6,298 bases of DNA from an uncultured Sutterella sp. (lineage in GTDB: Bacteria; Pseudomonadota; Gammaproteobacteria; Burkholderiales; Burkholderiaceae_F), in contig USCE01000080.1 of the NCBI GenBank assembly GCA_900553105.1, forward strand, positions 1-6,298, in the 5' to 3' direction. Made by a program: the position numbers and the translations under genes. How positions within the stretch are numbered: the first letter of the stretch is position 1; each line of letters begins with the position of its first letter. Shown here one piece after another: positions 1 through 5,478 of this stretch. The notes under the pieces are model-generated. The model was not told the DNA's origin and did no database searches. It was given only the letters and a program-made list of their open reading frames with translations.

Positions 1-25
1 AGCGTCAGATGTGTATAAGAGACAG
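1..25 (+). other. Nextera/Tn5 transposome adapter remnant (sequencing artefact)
   Basis: These bases equal the last 25 bases of the Illumina Nextera read-1 adapter, ending in the 19-bp Tn5 mosaic end AGATGTGTATAAGAGACAG at positions 7-25. This is synthetic library sequence that was not trimmed before assembly, not part of the organism. The true genomic sequence starts at about base 26, and the contig is therefore broken here; nothing can be said about the upstream gene. Confidence 0.97.
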
Positions 26-46
26 GTTAAGGAGTTAGCAAAGAAA

Positions 47-64
47 AAATATGTTGACATATTT
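47..64. promoter_or_regulatory. Operator-like inverted repeat O1 over the -35 box
   Basis: AAATATGT-TG-ACATATTT is a perfect inverted repeat with 8-bp arms and a 2-bp centre. The -35 hexamer at 54-59 sits in its middle, so a protein bound here would block RNA polymerase. GT/AC half-site elements around a short spacer resemble FadR-subfamily GntR operators, making the GntR regulator at 5479-6144 the natural candidate. That assignment is inference. Confidence 0.65.
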
Positions 65-82
65 CCCGAATAGTTTTATCTT
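54..82 (+). promoter_or_regulatory. Sigma-70-type promoter of the lyase-led operon
   Basis: A perfect -35 hexamer TTGACA (54-59) is followed after 17 bp by TATCTT (77-82), a 4/6 match to the -10 consensus. Transcription would start near 88-91, leaving a leader of roughly 80 bases before the ATG at 173. Both ends of the promoter are covered by inverted repeats, so it is probably a repressible promoter. The leader contains a T/C-rich stretch (about 128-150) with no stem before it. Confidence 0.7.
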
Positions 83-83
83 A

Positions 84-99
84 AATATGTCGGCATATT
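84..99. promoter_or_regulatory. Operator-like inverted repeat O2 over the transcription start
   Basis: AATATGTCGGCATATT is an inverted repeat with 6-bp arms around four central bases. It agrees with bases 48-63 of the first repeat at 14 of 16 positions. It begins one base after the predicted -10 box and covers the predicted transcription start. The two sites are 36 bp apart centre to centre. Two matching copies bracketing one promoter are strong internal evidence for a dedicated repressor. Confidence 0.62.
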
Positions 100-172
100 A
101 AGCAAACATAGCTTAATTAATTTTCGACTTTCTTTTTTTCTTTGATCTTAAAGTAGATACAAGGAGCTGATA

Positions 173-1564
173 ATGTCTAGCAAAATGTGGGGCGGTCGCT
201 TCTCTGAAGTTCCCTCTAAATTCGTCGAAGAGTTTGGCGCTGTCATTAATGTAGAAACTCGTCTATGTCCCTATGACATTCAAGGCAGTCTTGCACATGT
301 GACAATGCTGGGCGAGACTGGCATTCTCAATGCTGAAGACGTCAAGGCCATTCAAGATGGTTTAAAAGTTGTGGCTAAAGAAATTGAAGATGGCAAGTTC
401 ACTTTCAAAGCCGAAGACGAAGACATCCACATGGCAATTGAAAAGCGCTTGATTGAACTCATTGGACCTGCTGGTGGGCGCTTACACACTGGACGAAGCC
501 GCAACGACCAATGTTGCGTTGATAGCTATTTGTATTTCCGGGACGCTGCAAAACAATGCCAAGAGCTAATTCTTGAAATCCAAAAAGCGATTTTCAAACA
601 AGCGGAAGAAAATTTTGGCAAGATCATGCCTGGCTTCACGCACCTGCAAACGGCTCAGCCGGTTCTTGTATCACACTGGATCATGGCTTATTTCTGGATG
701 CTCAAGCGTGATTATGACCGCTTACAAGGCTTCCTAGATCGTCTTTGTGAATGCCCACTTGGCGCCGCCGCATTGGCCGGTACCGATTTCCCAATTGATC
801 GTTGGTCCACTGCTAAGCAATTGGGCTTCAAAAAACCGACAGAAAACAGCATTGACTCAGTCGCAGATCGTGATTACTGCATTGAATTCGGCTCTATAGC
901 CGCAACGAGCTACATGCATTTATCTCGCCTCTGCGAAGAAATCATCATCTTTTCGAGCCAAGAATACAAATTCCTTGAACTTTCAGATGATTTCACCACC
1001 GGTTCATCAATCATGCCGCAAAAGAAAAATTGCGACTTTGCCGAACTGATCAAGGGACGAACCGGTCGCATGTATGGTTATCTAATGGCCATGCTGACAA
1101 TGATGAAGGGCATTCCTCTAGCATACGACAAGGATATGCAAGAAGACAAATTCTTGTCCTATCAACTCATTGACATGTGGCAAGACACGATGAAGGTTAT
1201 GGCACCCATGATCCGTAAGATGCGTGTCAACACGGAAAAAACCTACGCAGCTGCCTCTAACGGTTATTCGACCGCCACTGACATGGCTGACTATCTCGTT
1301 CGCAAAGGCATGCCATTCCGAGACGCTCACCGCGTTGTTGGTCAAACCGTTCGCTATTGCGTTGAACATCAAAAGACCTTTAATGAATTGACTCTTGAAG
1401 AGTTCAAACAACAATGTGAGCTCTTTGAGGAAGATATTTACGAAGAAATCAGCTTGGAACACTCTGTTGGAGCCAGAAACTCTTACGGAGGTACTTCTCC
1501 TGAAGCTGTTAAGGTGCAAATGCAAAACGCAGAAGCTTTCTTAGATGAAGCTCATAGCAAGTAA
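173..1564 (+). CDS. Argininosuccinate lyase-like enzyme (aspartase/fumarase superfamily)
   Basis: This 463-residue cytoplasmic protein has the length and layout of argininosuccinate lyase: the N-terminal WGGRF box (6-10), HTGRSRNDQ (105-113), THLQ with the catalytic-pair His157, PLGAAALAGT (195-204), and the superfamily signature GSSIMPQKKN (277-286) with the catalytic serine. The family splits N-(dicarboxyethyl) compounds by beta-elimination, releasing fumarate; homologues work as tetramers. Tyr318, Gln323 and Lys326, which contact the amino-acid end of argininosuccinate, are kept. In contrast Val24 and Glu28 stand where the family has the substrate-loop Ser and Asp, THLQR has become THLQT, and the signature is followed by Cys287 instead of Pro. 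The start is fixed by AAGGAG at 161-166. It leads an operon with transporters and a MmgE/PrpD protein, not arginine genes, so a different substrate is plausible. An ordinary ArgH is the alternative. Confidence 0.9.
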   Translation: MSSKMWGGRFSEVPSKFVEEFGAVINVETRLCPYDIQGSLAHVTMLGETGILNAEDVKAIQDGLKVVAKEIEDGKFTFKAEDEDIHMAIEKRLIELIGPAGGRLHTGRSRNDQCCVDSYLYFRDAAKQCQELILEIQKAIFKQAEENFGKIMPGFTHLQTAQPVLVSHWIMAYFWMLKRDYDRLQGFLDRLCECPLGAAALAGTDFPIDRWSTAKQLGFKKPTENSIDSVADRDYCIEFGSIAATSYMHLSRLCEEIIIFSSQEYKFLELSDDFTTGSSIMPQKKNCDFAELIKGRTGRMYGYLMAMLTMMKGIPLAYDKDMQEDKFLSYQLIDMWQDTMKVMAPMIRKMRVNTEKTYAAASNGYSTATDMADYLVRKGMPFRDAHRVVGQTVRYCVEHQKTFNELTLEEFKQQCELFEEDIYEEISLEHSVGARNSYGGTSPEAVKVQMQNAEAFLDEAHSK

Positions 1565-1575
1565 TTGACCGCAAG

Positions 1576-1619
1576 AAAGGGGGGAAGTGTTCAAATATCC
1601 CCCTTTCCGCAAGCGGAGG
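1576..1619 (+). promoter_or_regulatory. Intercistronic hairpins reaching the eamA ribosome binding site
   Basis: AAAGGGGG (1576-1583) pairs perfectly with CCCCCTTT (1599-1606) around a 15-base loop. Directly after it, CCGC-AA-GCGG (1607-1616) can form a second small stem that takes in the first two G residues of the GGAGG ribosome binding site (1615-1619). No T-run follows, so this is not a standard intrinsic terminator. It more likely protects the lyase message at its 3' end or lowers expression of the transporters relative to the lyase. Confidence 0.5.
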
Positions 1620-1624
1620 CATAA

Positions 1625-2545
1625 ATGGGGAATCGATTTTTAGTTGGGGTTCTGTTCGCATTGATTTGCGCTTTGTCCTACTCGGTTAATCCAGTACTGG
1701 GCAAGCTCGGATATGCGACCGGGCTTTCAACAGTTTCGATATTGCAAGGACGATTTGTATTTGCAGTCATCGGTATGGTGCTCGTTTTTCCGTTTTTTGA
1801 TCGAGCGTTCCTTAAACCTTCATTCGAGGTTATCAAACGCTCCTTCGTTATCGGCACATTCATTCTCATCCCGATGAATCTCCTCTACGTGTTCTCTCTT
1901 AAAGGTATTCCAGCCTCTTTGATGAGTTTAATCACGTACCTTTACCCGCTAGCAGTGTTGTTGATGAGTAGAGCATTCTTAGGAAAAGCCATCAAAAAGC
2001 ATCACGCCCTAAGCATCGGGCTGATTGTGTTGGGCAGTTTCTGTGTCTTCTCTGACGCATTAATGGTCAACATTAGCCCTGTAACGCTCAGTATCGCCAT
2101 TGTTGCCATGTTGTTTTATGCAGCTTATATGGTCGCCTTTGAGAGACTGGGACAACGGCAGAATCCTCTCCACATTACGTTCTGGTCATTATTGATCACG
2201 GCCATTGGTTTGCTTTTTATTCCCTCTGATCAACCGTTATGGAATATGACAGCTCCCCAACTTGGCGTGTGCTTTGCTTATGGAATTATTTCCACCATGA
2301 TGGCTACGGTTTTTCTATTTTTAGCTATTAGCACACTTGGAGCTATTGAAGCCGGCATCTTCTGCTCTTTTGAACCCATCTTCACAATCTGCGTAAGCGC
2401 GGTAGTTCTTGGAGAAGACATCACCACTACCCGTCTCATGGGTATGGTGCTACTTGTGGCAGCAATCGTCATTCCAAACTATCGAAATTTAAAACAAAAC
2501 AAACGGAAAGATTTCCAAAAAATTTCTTCTGAAGTTATCCGGTAA
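1625..2545 (+). CDS. EamA/DMT-superfamily transporter
   Basis: A 306-residue, very hydrophobic protein with about ten membrane segments (near residues 7-23, 37-54, 69-91, 97-115, 125-143, 150-170, 181-198, 214-232, 240-262 and 268-286). It shows the two-times-five internal arrangement of EamA proteins, with the small-residue-rich helix hairpin ending SLMSLITYLYPL in the first half and the matching GIFCSFEPIFT region in the second. The tail is lysine-rich and cytoplasmic. EamA/DMT proteins move amino acids, amines and other small metabolites, mostly outward; the substrate cannot be read from sequence. A GGAGG site at 1615-1619 supports the ATG. It ends 11 bases before the Dcu-type carrier gene, so the two are almost certainly translated from one message. 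A likely role is release of the leftover amino product of the lyase reaction, which is inference. Confidence 0.88.
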   Translation: MGNRFLVGVLFALICALSYSVNPVLGKLGYATGLSTVSILQGRFVFAVIGMVLVFPFFDRAFLKPSFEVIKRSFVIGTFILIPMNLLYVFSLKGIPASLMSLITYLYPLAVLLMSRAFLGKAIKKHHALSIGLIVLGSFCVFSDALMVNISPVTLSIAIVAMLFYAAYMVAFERLGQRQNPLHITFWSLLITAIGLLFIPSDQPLWNMTAPQLGVCFAYGIISTMMATVFLFLAISTLGAIEAGIFCSFEPIFTICVSAVVLGEDITTTRLMGMVLLVAAIVIPNYRNLKQNKRKDFQKISSEVIR

Positions 2546-2556
2546 GGAGACTAAAA

Positions 2557-3882
2557 ATGACTGCTTTTTGGATCCATCTATTTATCGTTCTAGCCGCCAT
2601 TGTTATTGGTGCACGATGGGGAGGTGCTGGACTAGGTGTTTCTGGCGGCCTTGGGCTGTTTATACTCGTCTTTTTCTTCGGTATCAAGCCTACAGCGGCG
2701 CCCACAAGCGTGCTATTAATCATGACGGCCGTTGTAACCTGTGCATCCATTCTTCACGGCTCTGGAGGCCTGGACTATTTGGTTAACATTGCGGAACGTA
2801 TGCTACGGCGAAATCCAAAATTCATTACATTCATCGGCCCAATGATTTGTTGGATTTTCACCGTTTTCTGCGGCACGGCCTACGTTTCTTTTGCTCTTTA
2901 TCCTGTTATTGCTGAAGTTGCAGCAGCCGCTCGAGTGCGACCCGAGCGCGCGCTTTCTATGTCGGTTCTTGCTAGTCAAGTTGGCGTCGTAGCCTCTCCG
3001 ATGAGCGCTGCTACCGCCGCTATGATCGCACTATTGGCTGGTTTTGGAACTACTCCGCTGCAAATTCTCTCGATCGTTATTCCGGCCTGCTTCCTCGCTT
3101 CTTTATGTGGCTGTCTTGCCATGTACAAATATGGCAAAGAACTTGATGAAGATCCTGAGTTTTTGAGAAAACTAAAGACCGGCGAATACGTCGACTCTGA
3201 AGTAACTTCGGATAAAAACTACAAGCCCACAAAACAAGCGAAAATCGGTGTCCTGATCTTTGCATTGGGCATTGCAACGGTTGTGACTATGGGTTCTATC
3301 CCTGACTTATTACCTAGCTGGGAAGTGGGCGGAAAGGTACAAAAACTCTCAATTACCAACATGGTACAGATTGTCATGTTAGCAGTTGGCGCTTTGATCA
3401 TGATCTGCGCCAATGTGAAATCAAGTAAATTAACCGACAGCTCGGTTTTCCGTTCTGGGCTAACTGGCATGGTCGCCGTCTTCGGTGTGGCTTGGTTAAC
3501 GAACACGTTCTTTGCGCTTTACAAACCCATGTTTGTAGAAGTGTTTGGCACCTACATTGCGACAACGCCCTTGCTCTTTGTCATCGCTCTCTTTCTTTTG
3601 TCCTTGGCTCTTTACAGTCAAGCAAGTACTGTCGCAGCATTGGTTCCTGTCGGTATTGCCTTGGGTTTATCTGCCCCTGATCTTATTGCAATGTATCCGG
3701 CCGTCACGGGCTTTTTCGTCATTCCAGCCGGCGGGGCCCATATTGCCTGTATAGCATTCGACCGTACGGGCTCGACTCATATTGGCAAATATGTGCTTAA
3801 CCACAGTTATCAATTCCCCGGCTGGGTCACAACGATTAGTGCCGTTTTCTTCGGTTGGGTATTTGCCAGCATCCTTTATTGA
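2557..3882 (+). CDS. DcuA/DcuB-family anaerobic C4-dicarboxylate carrier
   Basis: A 441-residue inner-membrane protein, close to the length of E. coli DcuA and DcuB (433 and 446). It follows the DcuB pattern through its length: GARWGGAGLGVSGGLGL (18-34), SGGLDYLVNIAERMLRRNPK (69-88), CGTAYVSFALYPVI, VRPERALSMSVLASQVGVVASPMS, a charged cytoplasmic loop after LDEDPEF (about 195-230), VFRSGLTGMVAVFGVAW, and FDRTGSTHIGKYVLNHS near the C-terminus. Family members take up fumarate, malate or aspartate in exchange for succinate under anaerobic conditions. The sequence YSQAST (353-358) replaces the NSQAA seen in DcuB. Ribosome binding site AAGGAGA at 2544-2550 overlaps the stop of the preceding gene. 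Next to a fumarate-releasing lyase, it probably brings in the C4-type substrate and/or exports succinate. Whether it prefers a classical dicarboxylate or a larger aspartate conjugate is open. Confidence 0.9.
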   Translation: MTAFWIHLFIVLAAIVIGARWGGAGLGVSGGLGLFILVFFFGIKPTAAPTSVLLIMTAVVTCASILHGSGGLDYLVNIAERMLRRNPKFITFIGPMICWIFTVFCGTAYVSFALYPVIAEVAAAARVRPERALSMSVLASQVGVVASPMSAATAAMIALLAGFGTTPLQILSIVIPACFLASLCGCLAMYKYGKELDEDPEFLRKLKTGEYVDSEVTSDKNYKPTKQAKIGVLIFALGIATVVTMGSIPDLLPSWEVGGKVQKLSITNMVQIVMLAVGALIMICANVKSSKLTDSSVFRSGLTGMVAVFGVAWLTNTFFALYKPMFVEVFGTYIATTPLLFVIALFLLSLALYSQASTVAALVPVGIALGLSAPDLIAMYPAVTGFFVIPAGGAHIACIAFDRTGSTHIGKYVLNHSYQFPGWVTTISAVFFGWVFASILY

Positions 3883-3893
3883 TTTGAATAATT

Positions 3894-3925
3894 CCGTGGC
3901 GATTCGATAACTCGAATCGCCATGG
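3894..3925 (+). promoter_or_regulatory. Strong intercistronic stem-loop
   Basis: CCGTGGCGATTCG (3894-3906) pairs with CGAATCGCCATGG (3913-3925) over 13 bp, with a single G-U pair, around the loop ATAACT. Only a broken T/C stretch (TTCTCCTT) follows, so termination would be weak or partial. It could stabilise the upstream carrier message or reduce read-through into the MmgE/PrpD gene. Confidence 0.6.
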
Positions 3926-3940
3926 TTCTCCTTGGGAGAG
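3926..3940 (+). promoter_or_regulatory. Small hairpin holding the MmgE/PrpD ribosome binding site
   Basis: TCTCC (3927-3931) can pair with GGAGA (3935-3939) around TTG, with an additional outer T-G pair. The right arm is the ribosome binding site of the gene starting at 3947, seven bases upstream. The same GGGAGAG shows that ATG 3947 and not the in-frame TTG at 3932 is the real start, because the TTG lies inside the site itself. Masking of this site would tie translation to ribosomes or factors that open the stem. Confidence 0.45.
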
Positions 3941-3946
3941 CCTGTC

Positions 3947-5356
3947 ATGTCAAAAGAATTAAAAAGTTCCGTTTTAGCTCACTTTATAGCTGAAACGGAG
4001 CCGGAAAACATCCCGCAAGCTGTCCGACAAAAAGCTATTCGCCACATCTTAGACTCCATTGGAGCCGGAATTGCCGGAGCAATTGCACCAGAAACTCAAA
4101 TTGCACTTAAAACCTTACACAGCCTTGGTCATCATGGCGGATTGAGTGTTCTTTGGGGACTGGCCGAAAATCAATCACCTACGAACGCAGCGTTCATTAA
4201 TGGTATTGCCTCACACTCCTTTGAGCTTGATGACACTGGCGGCTGTGATCACTCCGGAGCAGTTGTACTGCCTGCTGCTGTTGCTGCACTAGACATTGCC
4301 AAGCAACACGGTAAAACAGTTTCGGGAGGAAAATTTGTCACAGCAGTGATTCTTGGTTACGACGTTGCTCGACGAGCTCTTGAATCTTGTGGGGCTTACG
4401 CTCCGCATAATAAAGCAGGCTTTCACTCAACCGGCACTTGCGGTACATTCGGAGCCGCGGCCGCTAGTGCCTACATCATGGAATTAAATCCCAAACAAAT
4501 TCAAATGGCTTTGGGTTTAGCAGGGTCATTTTCTTCAGGTCTATGGGCATGCGTTCACGACGGTGCACAGAGTAAACGATTACATGCCGGTCATGCGGCA
4601 ATGGGCGGTCTAATGGCTAGTTGTCTTGCATGCAATGACTTTACTGGTCCAAGTCAAATCTTCGAACAAGTATGGGGTGGTTTTGATCATACTTTTGCAC
4701 CAACATCAGATGTCCCTGATGCATGGACGGCAGAATTAGGTCAAAACTGGAAAATTAATCGAGTTTCAATTAAACCCCACGCTTCTTGCCGCTCGACTCA
4801 CTCCAGCATTGATGCCGTCGATCTTATTCGATCGAGCCTTAACTTTAACGCTGATGATGTGGAGGCTGTTGACATTGTTATTAATCCTTTCGTGCACGGA
4901 ATGTGCGGTGCTTTCGCCAACAATCCAATGCCGTCTGCCCAATTATCCATTCCCTATTCCGTTGCTGCAGACATCGTTTTAGGCAATGCCTCATTACCAG
5001 CTTTTGCGCGAAGCGTACGAAATGATCCCAAAATCAAAGCAATGATGGGTCGAATTCACTTCCAAATTGACCCCTCTTTGCCCGACTTAGACGAACCTGT
5101 CGTGACGGTTACATTGAAAAATGGACAAAGCGATACCCGTAAGGTGGATGTGCCACTTGGAGCACCAACTAATCCGATTAGCGATGAACAATTACTAAAG
5201 AAATTTAACTCAGTGGTTAGCATGGTTTTTGATCAAACAACAACCGACGAGTTAGCCAATACACTTTTACAGATTGAGTCCTTTGACAATATTATTGACG
5301 TGCTTTGCCCCTTACTGGGCAAAGAACCAATTAATCGCGATCTTTTCGATTTCTAA
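3947..5356 (+). CDS. MmgE/PrpD-family protein (2-methylcitrate dehydratase / iminodisuccinate epimerase fold)
   Basis: A 469-residue soluble protein of standard family length (about 450-480), with an all-helical N-terminal domain and a C-terminal alpha/beta lid (about 265-400). Family blocks are visible in order: ASHSFELDDT (88-97), CDHSGAVVLPA (100-110), FHSTGTCGTFGAAAASA (159-175), and SKRLHAGHAAMGG (209-221), with NDFTGP (230-235) and IKPHASCRSTH (275-285) further on. The positions corresponding to active-site residues of cis-aconitate decarboxylase (Asp93, His103, His159, Lys207, Lys272) appear as Asp95 or Asp96, His102, His160, Lys210 and Lys276, so the enzyme should be active. Family members act on tricarboxylates or aminopolycarboxylates; iminodisuccinate epimerase is one. 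No methylcitrate-cycle genes accompany it, whereas a fumarate-forming lyase and C4 carrier do, favouring epimerase- or hydratase-type work on that lyase's substrate. Start chosen from GGGAGAG at 3934-3940. Confidence 0.88.
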   Translation: MSKELKSSVLAHFIAETEPENIPQAVRQKAIRHILDSIGAGIAGAIAPETQIALKTLHSLGHHGGLSVLWGLAENQSPTNAAFINGIASHSFELDDTGGCDHSGAVVLPAAVAALDIAKQHGKTVSGGKFVTAVILGYDVARRALESCGAYAPHNKAGFHSTGTCGTFGAAAASAYIMELNPKQIQMALGLAGSFSSGLWACVHDGAQSKRLHAGHAAMGGLMASCLACNDFTGPSQIFEQVWGGFDHTFAPTSDVPDAWTAELGQNWKINRVSIKPHASCRSTHSSIDAVDLIRSSLNFNADDVEAVDIVINPFVHGMCGAFANNPMPSAQLSIPYSVAADIVLGNASLPAFARSVRNDPKIKAMMGRIHFQIDPSLPDLDEPVVTVTLKNGQSDTRKVDVPLGAPTNPISDEQLLKKFNSVVSMVFDQTTTDELANTLLQIESFDNIIDVLCPLLGKEPINRDLFDF

Positions 5357-5366
5357 TCGCAAGTCA

Positions 5367-5395
5367 GGGGCCGGCCCTCTTGTTCAGCCGGCTCC
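5367..5395 (+). terminator. Terminator-like hairpin after the MmgE/PrpD gene
   Basis: GGGGCCGGC (5367-5375) pairs with GCCGGCTCC (5387-5395) through nine positions including one G-U, with an 11-base loop. The stem is very GC-rich but AAAGCC, not a T-run, follows. It begins ten bases after the MmgE/PrpD stop and ends before the separate gntR promoter, which fits the end of the main operon. Termination without a T-run is uncertain. Confidence 0.5.
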
Positions 5396-5426
5396 AAAGC
5401 CACCGCTTATCGCCTGGCAAGCGTAA

Positions 5427-5456
5427 TTGCTGTACGATACAATCAAAAAATATAAC
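5427..5456 (+). promoter_or_regulatory. Promoter of the GntR regulator gene
   Basis: TTGCTG (5427-5432), 18 bp, then TATAAC (5451-5456; 5/6 match to the -10 consensus). The start of transcription would fall near 5462-5465, giving a short leader of about 15 bases before ATG 5479. Inverted repeats lie over the -35 side and over the -10 box (listed separately), which points to self-regulation. Confidence 0.5.
5431..5441. promoter_or_regulatory. Operator-like inverted repeat in the gntR promoter (spacer side)
   Basis: TGTA-CGA-TACA is a perfect 11-bp inverted repeat that overlaps the last bases of the -35 box and runs into the spacer. GT and AC half-sites around a short centre resemble operators of FadR-subfamily GntR proteins. 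It differs from the ATATGT/ACATAT repeats at 47-99, so the two sets may not be bound by the same protein. Confidence 0.35.
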
Positions 5457-5462
5457 GTATAT
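5450..5462. promoter_or_regulatory. Inverted repeat over the gntR -10 box
   Basis: ATATA-ACG-TATAT is a perfect 13-bp inverted repeat that covers the -10 hexamer. Its AT-rich arms resemble the ATATG/CATAT arms upstream of the lyase gene but the centre is three bases, not four. In AT-rich promoter DNA such a repeat can arise by chance, so this is weak support for autoregulation. Confidence 0.3.
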
Positions 5463-5478
5463 CCCACAAGGTAACGCC

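Noticed and set aside
1..25. Tn5/IS50-type mosaic end as evidence of a natural transposon
   Set aside because: The match extends past the 19-bp mosaic end into the Nextera-specific AGCGTC bases and lies exactly at the contig start, which is the signature of a library adapter.
128..150. T-rich run as the tail of an intrinsic terminator from an upstream gene
   Set aside because: No GC-rich stem precedes it, and it lies downstream of a good promoter within the leader of the lyase gene.
1118..1525. 135-codon open frame on the minus strand within the lyase gene
   Set aside because: It is antisense to a strongly conserved enzyme, its peptide resembles no family I know, and it is best explained as a by-product of codon use on the other strand. 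The same holds for the shorter frames inside the transporter genes.
3932..3946. Upstream TTG start adding five residues to the MmgE/PrpD protein
   Set aside because: The TTG overlaps the GGGAGAG ribosome binding site that is correctly spaced for ATG 3947.
5380..5478. Upstream TTG start adding 33 residues to the GntR protein
   Set aside because: It would lie inside the loop of the terminator-like hairpin and read through the gntR promoter; the extra residues do not look like part of a GntR protein, and ATG 5479 has AAGGT at a good distance.
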